In this document: piece after piece, positions 1 to 8,110 of the stretch
How the letters are laid out: every line of letters begins with the position of its first letter
Numbering within the stretch: position 1 is the first letter of the stretch
Assembly (NCBI GenBank): GCA_032250555.1
Contig: JAVVFI010000047.1
Location: 1 to 19,360 of the forward strand
Length of the DNA: 19,360 nucleotides
DNA from: NIOZ-UU13 sp032250555
GTDB lineage: Bacteria; Planctomycetota; Phycisphaerae; Sedimentisphaerales; Anaerobacaceae
Reading direction: 5' to 3'
The notes under the pieces: model-generated
What the model was told of the DNA's origin: nothing
The model's input: only the letters and a program-made list of their open reading frames with translations
Database searches by the model: none
Position numbers and translations under genes: made by a program

Positions 1-2
1 GG

Positions 3-674
3 ATCAGCGACCTCGGTCTGACTGTCGAGAGCGCAATTTCTTTTTCCCAGTGGATTGTGGATGATGATGCAAAGCGCAGCGAAGCTCTGGAGCAAAACAA
101 ACGGGATATGGATGTCCTGGCACGGATTGGCGGCAAGCGGATTGCGGCGCCTCCGGCAGGCGCCACAAGACAAGCAGGGCTTGACCTTATAAAGGCGGCC
201 GAGCGTTACAGGGTACTGTTGGAACTTGGTGACGAAATGGGTGTTGTGCCGCAGGTTGAGGTTTGGGGTCCTTCAAAGAACCTGCACAGATTGGGTGAGG
301 CGATGTTCGTGGTGATTGAAAGCGGTCACCCAAAAGCTTGCCTGTTGCCGGATGTCTATCATACATACAAGGGAGGTTCAGATTTTAACGGATTTAAGCT
401 GCTCAGCGCAAGGGCTATTCAGGTCTTCCATTTAAATGATTATCCCGCAGATCCGCCGCGAGAGACGATAACCGACCGCGACCGTGTATTTCCCGGTGAC
501 GGCATCGCTCCGCTGACTCAGATTCTGCAGGACCTGCACGCTAACAACAGCAAGGCGGTGCTTTCACTCGAGTTGTTCAGCCCGGTTTACTGGGAGCAGG
601 ATCCACTTCAGGTGGCAAAGACTGGTCTTGTTAAGATGAAAGCCGCGGTAAACAAAGCATTAGGTACCAGTTAA
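3..674 (+). CDS. Sugar phosphate isomerase/epimerase, TIM-barrel (5' partial)
   Basis: The reading frame is open from base 3, so the gene starts left of the window; a GTG at 57 lies inside conserved sequence and is not the start. Visible segments fit the xylose-isomerase-like AP-endonuclease-2 TIM-barrel family: GLTVESAISF near the left edge, QVEVWG (metal-ligand type Glu), DVYHTYKGG, VFHLNDYP, FPGDGIAPL and LSLELFSP close to the C-terminus. These are the metal-binding Glu/Asp/His/Glu positions at the ends of successive beta strands. Members isomerise or epimerise sugars or sugar phosphates, usually in the cytoplasm with a divalent metal. About 223 residues are present of an expected 270-300. 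The exact substrate cannot be read from the sequence. About 80 bp of non-coding DNA separates it from the next gene. Confidence 0.85.
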   Translation: MSDLGLTVESAISFSQWIVDDDAKRSEALEQNKRDMDVLARIGGKRIAAPPAGATRQAGLDLIKAAERYRVLLELGDEMGVVPQVEVWGPSKNLHRLGEAMFVVIESGHPKACLLPDVYHTYKGGSDFNGFKLLSARAIQVFHLNDYPADPPRETITDRDRVFPGDGIAPLTQILQDLHANNSKAVLSLELFSPVYWEQDPLQVAKTGLVKMKAAVNKALGTS

Positions 675-756
675 GATATTAATATTTGAGTTTTTTTAGC
701 GCTTATAGAGTAAAGTTATTTTGCTCAAAGTGCATGTGCGGAAAGAGAGGAAAAAT

Positions 757-1512
757 ATGAGAATCAACAGGAAGATGAAATTTAAGATTTTGATTGTGAT
801 GTGTCTGTTGGCTGGGTTAACGGCGAATTCTTCAGCCAAACTAAATCCTCGGCAGGCCTCCCTCAGTGGCGCTAATGTAATGACTGTTGATGTGGTTTGT
901 TCTGAGGACGTAAAAGAAACAGACTTGAATCAGCAGGAGATTCGAGAAAATATTGTCGAACAGCTTAAAAAAGCCGGCATTAAAATTCTGCCTGTAAATC
1001 TTTGGGGGACGGCACCCGGTCGTTGCCGGCTAAAGGTATTGATCAAAGTTTACAAGCCTTCTGATCTGGACACATTCATTTACAATATAAAGATTTATTT
1101 TGTTCAAACAGTAGCTCTGGAAAGAATTCCTGAAGTGAAAATTGATGCAGTTACATGGGAGCTTGCATGGCTTGCTCACGGCTCTAAGAGCAGGCTTGCA
1201 GAAGCGGTACCTGCAAATTTGAAAATCATGACTGATAATTTTATCAGGGACTATCACCTGGCCAATCCGCTTAGTGATGAGCCATCCGGTACCAATACCG
1301 GGAATAATGTTTCGGTAACAGCTCCACAAGAACAAATCCGTTCCGACGTTAAAGCCCGGTATAAATATGTATCGTCGAAAAACAGCAAGGTCTTCCACAG
1401 TCCTCAGTGTCGTTCGGCGAAAAGAATCAAGCCCGAAAACCTCGTAGGTTACAACAGTAAAGAAGAATTGATACAGGCCGGGAAAAGGCCGTGTAAAGTT
1501 TGCAAACCTTAG
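757..1512 (+). CDS. Exported protein with C-terminal Ada-like Cys4 zinc-binding tail
   Basis: 251 residues from the ATG at 757, chosen because AGAGAGG lies just upstream (744-750); an in-frame TTG at 721 would put 12 charged residues ahead of the signal peptide. Residues 1-27 look like a Sec signal peptide (basic start, then ILIVMCLLAGL, cleavage near NSSA-K). The middle is a mixed alpha/beta domain of about 120 residues that I do not recognise. The last 45 residues (YVSSKNSKVFHSPQC...RPCKVCKP) resemble the metal-binding module of Ada and of thermonuclease-like exported proteins, with the Cys pattern C-x3-A...C-x2-C. It may bind zinc in the periplasm. The stop codon is immediately followed by the ATG of the DUF1638 gene, so the two are probably co-translated. 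The function is unknown. Confidence 0.7.
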   Translation: MRINRKMKFKILIVMCLLAGLTANSSAKLNPRQASLSGANVMTVDVVCSEDVKETDLNQQEIRENIVEQLKKAGIKILPVNLWGTAPGRCRLKVLIKVYKPSDLDTFIYNIKIYFVQTVALERIPEVKIDAVTWELAWLAHGSKSRLAEAVPANLKIMTDNFIRDYHLANPLSDEPSGTNTGNNVSVTAPQEQIRSDVKARYKYVSSKNSKVFHSPQCRSAKRIKPENLVGYNSKEELIQAGKRPCKVCKP

Positions 1513-2229
1513 ATGAGACTTCAGTTTATAACCTGTAAAGTGCTGCAGAGGGAAGCGTATTATTGCGCTGCCCGCTCCAAAAATGTTGTTGATGTGGTTT
1601 TGATGGAGCAGGGCCTGCATGATGAACCGGATAGATTACGCACGGAAGTCAGGAAAGCTCTTGAAAATACCCATGACATTCAGAAACGCCCCTACGATGC
1701 GTCACTGCTTGGTTATGGTCTGTGCAGTAACGGCATTGTAGGGTTGTCAGCCGAAATCCCGATTGTTGTACCACGCGGCCATGACTGCATTACGCTTCTG
1801 CTTGGCTCCAAAGATAAATACCAGGAGTACTTCGACTCTCACCGCGGTATCTATTGGTATAGCCCCGGCTGGATAGAATCCGGCAAACAGCCGAGCAAAG
1901 AACGCTATGACAAATTGCTCGAAGAGTATATGGAAAAATATGGTGACGATAATGCTCAATATCTTATGGAAGTAGAGCAAAACTGGATAAAGGAGTACAG
2001 TTGGGCTACCTTTATCGATTGGGGGCTTACCGATTCCGATGAATATAAAAGTTATACCAAACGCTGCGCCGAATTTCTTCACTGGAACTACGAAGATCTA
2101 AAGGGCGATTCCGGCCTTATGCAAAAGCTAATTGACGGCGACTGGAATGAAAGCGAGTTTTTAGTTGTAAAACCCGGGCAGAAAATTGGCGAAGATCTGA
2201 CGAATGACGGAATTATGAAAGCCGAGTAG
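1513..2229 (+). CDS. DUF1638 domain protein
   Basis: 238 residues. The ATG directly abuts the TAG of the preceding gene (TAGATG) and no Shine-Dalgarno sequence is visible, which points to translational coupling. Features I associate with the DUF1638 family (PF07796) are an N-terminal Cys followed by an RE pair (C8, REAYYC), a YGLC motif (C71), PRGHDC (H90, C92) followed by LLLGS, and YSPGW around residue 116-120. The invariant Cys/His residues suggest a bound metal or cofactor. In archaea and some anaerobes such proteins occur near corrinoid methyltransferase genes, but the biochemical role is not established and no such gene is seen here. There is no signal peptide, so it is probably cytoplasmic. 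The C-terminal 100 residues are acidic and rich in Trp and Tyr. Confidence 0.75.
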   Translation: MRLQFITCKVLQREAYYCAARSKNVVDVVLMEQGLHDEPDRLRTEVRKALENTHDIQKRPYDASLLGYGLCSNGIVGLSAEIPIVVPRGHDCITLLLGSKDKYQEYFDSHRGIYWYSPGWIESGKQPSKERYDKLLEEYMEKYGDDNAQYLMEVEQNWIKEYSWATFIDWGLTDSDEYKSYTKRCAEFLHWNYEDLKGDSGLMQKLIDGDWNESEFLVVKPGQKIGEDLTNDGIMKAE

Positions 2230-2255
2230 AAACAAAAACCTTCTCAAGATATTTT

Positions 2256-2828
2256 ATGCATTTATTTACAATCATAGTTATAGCTGTTGGTCTTGCAATA
2301 GATGCCTTTGCAGTCTCTATCGTCAGCGGCAGCGCCTACAAGCAGTTGCACGTAAAGCATACTGTAAGAATGGCCCTTTTCTTCGGTGCTTTTCAGGCGG
2401 TTATGCCGTTAATAGGCTTTATGGCGGGTTTAGGTGTAAAGCAATATATAGAAAGTTGTGACCATTGGATTGCCTTTGGCCTTTTAAGCGCAGTTGGTGG
2501 TAAAATGATTTATGAGTCGTTCGAGATGAAATCTATCGAAGAAAGATTTGACCCCTCCAATATCTTTGTTTTGCTTGTTCTGTCCGTGGCGACCAGTATA
2601 GATGCCCTTGTGATTGGCATTACGCTTTCATTTATCACCAATTCGATTATTGCTGCGGTGATAATAATAGGGCTGGTAACTTTTGTCTTGTCGTATCTTG
2701 GTGTTTGTATCGGTAAAAAATTCGGTCATTTTTTCGAAAACAAAATCGAAGCTATCGGCGGACTGGTACTTATCGGCCTTGGTATCAAAATATTAATTGA
2801 GCATCTTTGCTTTCATGGCGGAAATTGA
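2256..2828 (+). CDS. mntP: Manganese efflux pump, MntP family
   Basis: 190 residues, the usual MntP size, with six predicted membrane segments arranged as two related halves. Each half carries the signature Asp: D16 in GLAIDAFAVS and D116 in ATSIDALVIG, the residues needed for Mn(II) export in Escherichia coli MntP. GAFQAVMPLIG and the SAVGGKM segment are also typical. It exports excess Mn(II) across the inner membrane. It begins 26 bp after the DUF1638 stop with no good ribosome binding site. The gap is too short for the yybP-ykoY manganese riboswitch that often precedes this family, so expression probably depends on the upstream genes. Confidence 0.88.
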   Translation: MHLFTIIVIAVGLAIDAFAVSIVSGSAYKQLHVKHTVRMALFFGAFQAVMPLIGFMAGLGVKQYIESCDHWIAFGLLSAVGGKMIYESFEMKSIEERFDPSNIFVLLVLSVATSIDALVIGITLSFITNSIIAAVIIIGLVTFVLSYLGVCIGKKFGHFFENKIEAIGGLVLIGLGIKILIEHLCFHGGN

Positions 2829-2895
2829 GTACTGCAACAGCTTCTAAACATTTCTTGCAGTTAGGTAAAAAAGCAATATAATCAGCGTGTTGTTT

Positions 2896-2919
2896 TATAA
2901 TAATGAATCATTGTAGAAT
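2896..2919 (+). promoter_or_regulatory. Weak promoter candidate with small dyad before the DUF362 gene
   Basis: The 127-bp gap between mntP and the DUF362 gene is AT-rich. It holds TATAAT at 2896-2901 and TAGAAT at 2914-2919, the latter 18 bp downstream of a poor -35 candidate (TTGTTT at 2890-2895). Between them is a perfect short dyad, AATGA-A-TCATT (2902-2912), that could be an operator half-site pair. Any of these could arise by chance in AT-rich DNA. Confidence 0.3.
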
Positions 2920-2955
2920 AATAGTTTGTTCTATTTAATCTCGAATGGCGGTTTT

Positions 2956-4032
2956 ATGGCTTCTAAAGTATATTATATTAAAGCTTCAATAAATGACGGC
3001 GAACAGGTGATTTCTGAAAAGGCACGAAAGTTGTTTAAGGCAGGCTCTTTTGCAGATTGCTTTAAGGAAAATGATTGCACGGCGGTTAAGGTTCACGTTG
3101 GTGAAGCCGGTAACAACACATACACAAAGGCCCCGTGCCTTAAGGGACTTGTGGATGAGCTGCTTGCCTTGAAAACAAAGCCATTCGTGACCGACACAAC
3201 GACGTTATATGTCGGGCAAAGACACAACGCCATCGACCATACCGCTCTGGCTATCGAACACGGTTTTAATTTGGATGTTTTGGGGATACCGTTCGTTGCG
3301 CCCGATGGTTTACTCGGTACAAGTGAGGTGTCGGTTGATATAGATGGCGAGATAGATAAGCAGGTATTCATTGCTTCCGGTATAGTTCAAAGCCAGTCGC
3401 TCCTTTCGGTGGCTCATTTAACCGGCCATGTGGCGGCTTGCCTCGGAGCCACGCTCAAAACGTTGGGGATGGGTTGTGCAAGCAAAAGAGGCAAGTTGAA
3501 ACAGCACGCCGCACTTAATCTCGGTATCGGAGATGACTGTACACGATGCGGCGCATGTTATGACCATTGTCCCGCCGATGCGATTACCCTTGACGATGTC
3601 AAAGCTCACATAGACCAGGATAAGTGCATAGGATGTGCCGAGTGTATGGCTGCGTGCAGATTCGGCGCTGTTGTATGCAATTGGGGCGAAGAAGACGAAG
3701 TATTGCAAAAGAGTATCGCCGAGCACGCATTGGGCGCAATGAGGGGCAAAGAAAACAGAATTGCTTGTTTCAACTTTTTAATGTCCGTGACTAAAGATTG
3801 CGATTGTTTTAACGAGCCTGATATGGATAAAATAGTTGATGATATCGGCATAGCCGCATCGAGAGATCCTGTTGCTCTCGATAAGGCAACGCTGGATTTG
3901 ACGGAAAAGAAAGCGGGCAAAAAACTTGCAGATCTCATTGGAAATAATAGACTCGACCCCCGTTACCAAATTGAACACGCCGAACGAATCGGCCTGGGAA
4001 GCAGCAGTTATGAGCTTATAGAAGTGGATTAA
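2956..4032 (+). CDS. DUF362 domain protein with two 4Fe-4S clusters
   Basis: 358 residues from the ATG at 2956. An in-frame TTG at 2926 is a less likely start because the conserved MASKVYYIKA region begins at the ATG. Residues 1-190 match the DUF362 domain (VKVHVGE near 45, FVTDTTTLY near 77, conserved HLTGH near 154). Residues 195-205 and 224-234 are two ferredoxin-type 4Fe-4S motifs (C195-x2-C198-x2-C201-x3-C205 and C224-x2-C227-x2-C230-x3-C234). The protein is probably a cytoplasmic redox protein; members are often annotated 'DUF362 domain-containing 4Fe-4S protein' and the electron partner is unknown. It is followed 26 bp later by the XRE-S24 regulator. Confidence 0.88.
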   Translation: MASKVYYIKASINDGEQVISEKARKLFKAGSFADCFKENDCTAVKVHVGEAGNNTYTKAPCLKGLVDELLALKTKPFVTDTTTLYVGQRHNAIDHTALAIEHGFNLDVLGIPFVAPDGLLGTSEVSVDIDGEIDKQVFIASGIVQSQSLLSVAHLTGHVAACLGATLKTLGMGCASKRGKLKQHAALNLGIGDDCTRCGACYDHCPADAITLDDVKAHIDQDKCIGCAECMAACRFGAVVCNWGEEDEVLQKSIAEHALGAMRGKENRIACFNFLMSVTKDCDCFNEPDMDKIVDDIGIAASRDPVALDKATLDLTEKKAGKKLADLIGNNRLDPRYQIEHAERIGLGSSSYELIEVD

Positions 4033-4058
4033 TATTTAAAAAATTAAGGATATGAAAT

Positions 4059-4835
4059 ATGCCTCTGGGGCAAATAATAAGGAAGAAACGTGAGCAGTTG
4101 CATCTGACCCTTGATGAAGTCAGTAATCGCATCGGTTTTTCAAAACCGTACCTGTCCACTATCGAAACCGGTAAAGTAAAGAATCCACCCAGCGACGAGC
4201 TGCTTACCAAACTTGAAAAGATACTTGAGTTTGACACGGGTCTTCTGCTGCATATTGCCCATATAGAAGGTCTGCCTGCAGATGTTCGCCAGGAATATGA
4301 GTCCGCCGAGGCCGAAAATCAGAAATGGCGGCAAATTGCCAAAAACTTTATTGAGAAAAAATGTGATGCAAGCAAGTTGACCGAGCTTCTTGCTGAAAGT
4401 GACTTGAACATCGAGCAGGAAAATTTACCTCTGGCGCCAGGCCGGTTGGTGCCCGTTATAAACAAAGTTTCAGCCGGCTATCCTACTGATTTCAACGACC
4501 TCGACTATCCTGTGGGCATAGCTGATGATTATATTCGCTGTCCGGACCTTCACGATCCCAACACCTTTGCTGTCCGGGTTGTCGGCGATTCTATGGAGCC
4601 GAAATTCCACGAGGGTGATATAGTGATATTCTCACCCGCCGCTGAAGTGCATAATGGCGATGACTGTTTTGTCCGTTTCGCAATGCCGCATGAAACGACC
4701 TTCAAAAGAGTGTTCTTCGAGTCAGATGATAAAATTCGTCTTCAACCGAGAAACGAGAAATATTCTCCTACTATCGTTGACGGCAAACGCATCAACGGCC
4801 TTTACCGCGCTGTCGTAAAGCACGAAATACTTTAG
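4059..4835 (+). CDS. XRE-family HTH regulator fused to an S24 (LexA-like) self-cleavage domain
   Basis: 258 residues with a clear ribosome binding site (AAGGA at 4046-4050). Residues 1-60 form a Cro/C1-type helix-turn-helix (IIRKKREQLHLTLDEVSNR, then YLSTIETGK). Residues 130-258 form a peptidase S24 domain: A139-G140 in KVSAGYP is a plausible cleavage bond, S178 in VVGDSMEP is the nucleophile and K216 in TTFKRV the general base. The spacings (39 and 38 residues) are close to those of LexA (35 and 37). It should repress its targets until cleaved, in the manner of C1-like repressors activated by RecA filaments or another signal. No prophage genes are nearby, so a chromosomal stress or metabolic regulator is more likely than a prophage repressor. 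The targets are unknown. Confidence 0.88.
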   Translation: MPLGQIIRKKREQLHLTLDEVSNRIGFSKPYLSTIETGKVKNPPSDELLTKLEKILEFDTGLLLHIAHIEGLPADVRQEYESAEAENQKWRQIAKNFIEKKCDASKLTELLAESDLNIEQENLPLAPGRLVPVINKVSAGYPTDFNDLDYPVGIADDYIRCPDLHDPNTFAVRVVGDSMEPKFHEGDIVIFSPAAEVHNGDDCFVRFAMPHETTFKRVFFESDDKIRLQPRNEKYSPTIVDGKRINGLYRAVVKHEIL

Positions 4836-4852
4836 AGGTTCCCTGAAGTTAT

Positions 4853-4867
4853 AAAAAAGCTCGGCTT
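4853..4867 (-). terminator. Possible weak terminator for the glycoside hydrolase gene
   Basis: Read on the minus strand just past the stop codon of the glycoside hydrolase gene, AAGC-CGA-GCTT can pair as a 4-bp stem and is followed by a run of six T. It lies in the 41-bp gap between two convergent genes. The stem is very short, so the call is tentative. Confidence 0.22.
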
Positions 4868-4876
4868 GTTCCATCA

Positions 4877-7036
4877 CTATTGAATAATAAACCAGGTAAT
4901 CCCTTTCGGGGCTATTTCAATCGGTAGTTTGACATTATATTTGCGATCAAGTTTGTAATTGCTGCTTTTGCCCTGCTGTTGGCGAATACGTGCTGTTTGG
5001 GTAATCCCCGTGTAATACAGCGGAAGCTTCAATTCTTTTTTTACTGCCCTGTCGAGAGGATTATAGACCATCGCCAGACCTTTTATTTTCAATTGTGAAT
5101 TGACGTGGAGTATGCAGTCAATATCGCGCCCATCGGGTCTGCGCACATGAATAATGTCCGAATCGAGTATATCTCGGTATTCTTTATAAAAGTCCACCCA
5201 TTTTTTTACGACTGCTTTCGTTTGGTCGGTATCGTACAGACGCGGCCCGCGATAGCAGGCCTGCGCGCCTGAGCCAAAGTTCTGTGCAAGGTGCGCACCA
5301 TAAGCATCGAGGTGTTCCGAGAGGGGTTCGAGCGTAGCTACTGCTCCGCCGCCATGATACTGAACCAGCGGTACAAACATCCAGCCCATGCTCGGTGTTT
5401 TCTTCCATGTGCCGTCGAATATATTCTGTCGGCCGAGAATGACCTGTCTTTCACGCGGCAGCGACCAATTGGTCTCACGGTAGCCCATAGCACTTTTATT
5501 CGAGCCGTTCAAAAAATACCAGTCGGGAACATTCAGATATACGCCTCTGCTGCGGCACCAATTGTAGAAATTGGTAATCTTTTTCCACTGTTTCCATTGC
5601 GAATCATTGAGACCGCTATGTCCAGGATGGCTTGTCGATGCACAAACGTCACCTGGATAAGAGCCATCGTGTTCGAGCAGGTCCAGACCCGTTTGTTCGA
5701 TAAAGGTTTTGATTTTCCTGAAATACTCGCTGCCCCACTCGCTGCACAAACACGGCGAGTTGTTGAAAATAGCGCCACCGGTTTTGCCCGTTTCCGGGTT
5801 GATAACATCGTGTTTATCACTTATCCTGCGGCTGGCCAGAAGCGAATACCCGCCAAGCTCGACGTTTTTGCTGTGAGCATAATCGACCAATTCCTTCATC
5901 TGCGCTATATACTTCGGATCAATGTTCTCCATATTAAAACCGCTGCCGAATGTCATAATCACCATCTCAAATCCGACCTCGGCGCACTGGTCTATTGCAA
6001 GGCGAACCGCTTTAGGGTTTGCATGACGAACATGCATTATGATTGGATTTTCAGTCGCCCACGGAGCGATGGTTCGGTACATCCTGCGTATTGCCAGACC
6101 TTGACGTTCGCGTTCGGTGCTGTCATAAATTAGCTCAAATGTTCGAAATGATTCGAATGTTTTTCCCGGCTCGATAATCACATCCGGACCAATTGGCGGG
6201 CGGCTCTCTAACATCAGAGGTGTTTTTAGCAGATAGTTGATTTGCGTTTTATATTGTGGATCAACAACCCAGTTTGTTGTTTTATTGGCGCTTTTCGGGT
6301 CACCCCCGTGAAAGGCGTAATCACTGTCGATGTGAATATTTGGATACTCCCACTGGGCCGGTTGTTCCACCATAGACTCATACTCTACCGCCGCGAGAAT
6401 CTCGCTGGTAAACGTATTGAGTCTGACCGGCCAATTGCTGCCGTTGTGAATTGTCAGCCGCTTTGCCAACAGAGGAATGCCTCGGTACATTTCATAATGG
6501 ACAGAGAGAGTTAATCCTTTGAGCTTGCCTCTTGGCGGATTGAAGTGCAGACTCAGTGTCTTTCCTGATGGAGGCCAGTTTGTGCTCGATGAATAACGCT
6601 TACGGTTCCATTCGAAGCGTTTTTCTATCTTACCCACGTCGAAGCCACTGAACACGAAGGCATCAGGATTACTGTTCAGAGAATCAATCCATTCAGATAA
6701 TAGATATGCGTATTCGACCTGTCCCTGCAGACCGCCGACTTCATACTTTTGTCCGTCGAGTTCGACTATCGCCTCCGGCTTGATTCCTCGGATGATGGAT
6801 TCGCCGCTCATCAGGTTATCGTAGGCTACGGTAGCCGCATTGGGCGCCAGGCGAAATGTTCGACTGATTAATCCATTGCTCAGAACAATCTCCCTGCCAT
6901 CGAGCCGCTTTTCAATCTTAACCGGCTCTTTAATTTGTGTTACGAGCCAGTCTGCTTCGATTGTCTTGCCGCATACTGCACCGGCGATGAATAAAACCAT
7001 TAGCGTTATAATTATAGATTGTTTTGTTTTAACCAT
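4877..7036 (-). CDS. Exported glycoside hydrolase, GH36-like / clan GH-D fold
   Basis: 719 residues. The start is supported by AGGAGAAGG (7046-7054, minus strand) ending nine bases before the ATG. Residues 1-23 look like a Sec signal peptide (IIITLMVLFIAGAVCG); the sequence before the Cys is not a proper lipobox. The layout is that of alpha-galactosidase-like enzymes: an N-terminal beta-sandwich (about 28-300), a TIM barrel (about 325-600: IIMHVRHAN, FEMVIMTFGSGF, GGYSLLASR, LDLLEHDGSYPGD, GVYLNVPDWYFLNGSN) and a C-terminal beta domain (about 625-719). D457 in LLEHDGSY sits where GH-D enzymes carry the nucleophile, and E521 or D505 could be the acid/base. It probably acts on extracytoplasmic oligosaccharides. 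The substrate cannot be told. It lies 44 bp after comF on the same strand. Confidence 0.7.
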   Translation of the reverse strand: MVKTKQSIIITLMVLFIAGAVCGKTIEADWLVTQIKEPVKIEKRLDGREIVLSNGLISRTFRLAPNAATVAYDNLMSGESIIRGIKPEAIVELDGQKYEVGGLQGQVEYAYLLSEWIDSLNSNPDAFVFSGFDVGKIEKRFEWNRKRYSSSTNWPPSGKTLSLHFNPPRGKLKGLTLSVHYEMYRGIPLLAKRLTIHNGSNWPVRLNTFTSEILAAVEYESMVEQPAQWEYPNIHIDSDYAFHGGDPKSANKTTNWVVDPQYKTQINYLLKTPLMLESRPPIGPDVIIEPGKTFESFRTFELIYDSTERERQGLAIRRMYRTIAPWATENPIIMHVRHANPKAVRLAIDQCAEVGFEMVIMTFGSGFNMENIDPKYIAQMKELVDYAHSKNVELGGYSLLASRRISDKHDVINPETGKTGGAIFNNSPCLCSEWGSEYFRKIKTFIEQTGLDLLEHDGSYPGDVCASTSHPGHSGLNDSQWKQWKKITNFYNWCRSRGVYLNVPDWYFLNGSNKSAMGYRETNWSLPRERQVILGRQNIFDGTWKKTPSMGWMFVPLVQYHGGGAVATLEPLSEHLDAYGAHLAQNFGSGAQACYRGPRLYDTDQTKAVVKKWVDFYKEYRDILDSDIIHVRRPDGRDIDCILHVNSQLKIKGLAMVYNPLDRAVKKELKLPLYYTGITQTARIRQQQGKSSNYKLDRKYNVKLPIEIAPKGITWFIIQ

Positions 7037-7080
7037 AACTTATTTCCTTCTCCTAAATGTAGCTTTTCCGAATATAGTAG

Positions 7081-7830
7081 TTAGATGACATTCTGCCCCG
7101 CAACGGCTAAAACTAACGCAAATACTCTTGAAGCACCGGCGTCTTTTAGTGTTTTCGCACACTCATTCAGCGTTGCTCCTGTTGTTTTGATATCATCAAC
7201 AAGACAAATCCTGCGATTAGCAAAATCATTTCTACGACGGACAGCAAAGGCACCGGCGACATTTTTTGCTCGTGCTGTGGGGCTTGCCATCGTAGGTTGT
7301 AATTTGGTTCTGCGGATTCGAATAAGATTGTTACTTATTTTAGCTGTAGGGTGCTTTAATTTCTTCGCTAAAAGATGTGATTGATTATATCCGCGGGCTA
7401 ATCGTCTCGACCAGTGTAGTGGTACGGGAACGAAAAGTTCTATATCGTTATAAAAGCTGCTCCCTTCCAAAGTGGAATTGTTTAAGAAACCAATTATCGA
7501 AATTAGTTCCGTTCGGCCTTTTTTAAGGGCTAATATCATTTCCTGAACAACTTGGCTATAAATTCCGCTGCGAGCTATGCTGTCAAAATGAAATTTTTTG
7601 CCTTGGCAATTGGGACAGGCGCCTTCCACGAGAGCATATTTACTGACATCTCGGCCGCAGCGACCGCAGTAATCGGTACCCGTACAGGCTAAAATTTGGG
7701 ACCAGCACTTTTGGCACAAGTCTTTATCGGTTTCGCAGATACTTTCGCCGCAATTAATACATACTGCGGGCCAAAGAAGCTGGTTTAAGCTCTGCGTTGT
7801 AAAAATAAAAGCTTGTTTTGGCTTTGTCAT
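7081..7830 (-). CDS. comF: ComF family phosphoribosyltransferase-like protein
   Basis: 249 residues from the ATG at 7830; a GTG at 7836 would add two residues and cannot be excluded. The N-terminal third holds four Cys pairs typical of the ComF double zinc ribbon (CINCG, CQKC, CGRCG, CPNCQ). The rest is a type I phosphoribosyltransferase fold with RGYNQSHLLAKKL, LQPTMASPTAR and the PRPP loop CLVDDIKTTGATL (about 211-223 counting from the GTG). ComF proteins take part in DNA uptake and, in Escherichia coli (GntX), in sugar-acid use, although the PRTase substrate is unknown. It could be co-transcribed with the downstream glycoside hydrolase. Upstream on the minus strand is a TATAAT at 7849-7844, so close that the transcript would have little or no leader. 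Confidence 0.85.
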   Translation of the reverse strand: MTKPKQAFIFTTQSLNQLLWPAVCINCGESICETDKDLCQKCWSQILACTGTDYCGRCGRDVSKYALVEGACPNCQGKKFHFDSIARSGIYSQVVQEMILALKKGRTELISIIGFLNNSTLEGSSFYNDIELFVPVPLHWSRRLARGYNQSHLLAKKLKHPTAKISNNLIRIRRTKLQPTMASPTARAKNVAGAFAVRRRNDFANRRICLVDDIKTTGATLNECAKTLKDAGASRVFALVLAVAGQNVI

Positions 7831-7843
7831 TTCCACGCTGCTA

Positions 7844-7849
7844 ATTATA
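7844..7849 (-). promoter_or_regulatory. -10 box candidate for comF
   Basis: TATAAT on the minus strand (7849 down to 7844). The expected -35 position is poor (TGGTGA at 17 bp). Transcription would start around 7837, giving an mRNA whose 5' end is almost at the GTG/ATG start codons. Confidence 0.35.
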
Positions 7850-8081
7850 TAGACAGAAACCTGGATTCACCACTGAGAAACTATGAAAGTATGCTTCTTA
7901 ATAACTATTATTAGGTTGATTACGGCAGAGTATAAGTAATGATGAATATGTATTAAGTAATGCTTATGTAGAAAGTGTTTAAAAAGATAATAAAATAAAG
8001 TAAGTATTTTGTAAATCCTTTATTAACAATGTCCTATATCACTTTTTCTCATGTCGACTGAGGTGTTTTTCGGCTACCAGC

Positions 8082-8110
8082 TTGACTAATATACTTTAAA
8101 CCGCTATAAT
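8082..8110 (+). promoter_or_regulatory. Sigma70-type promoter of folC
   Basis: TTGACT (8082-8087), a 17-bp spacer and TATAAT (8105-8110): 5/6 and 6/6 matches to the consensus with the ideal spacing. The transcript would start near 8117, leaving only about 14 nt before the folC ATG at 8131. Confidence 0.75.

Noticed and set aside
675..756. Terminator or promoter between the first two genes
   Set aside because: The region is AT-rich with a T run (691-697), but no good stem and no pair of -35/-10 boxes at suitable spacing.
1030..1620. 196-codon minus-strand reading frame across two plus-strand genes
   Set aside because: It overlaps the exported zinc-tail and DUF1638 genes, and its composition looks like an antisense frame.
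2230..2255. Manganese (yybP-ykoY) riboswitch ahead of mntP
   Set aside because: Only 26 bp precede the gene, with none of the conserved loop sequence.
5291..6133. 280-codon plus-strand reading frame
   Set aside because: It is the antisense shadow of the well-supported glycoside hydrolase on the minus strand; it has no family resemblance or ribosome binding site.
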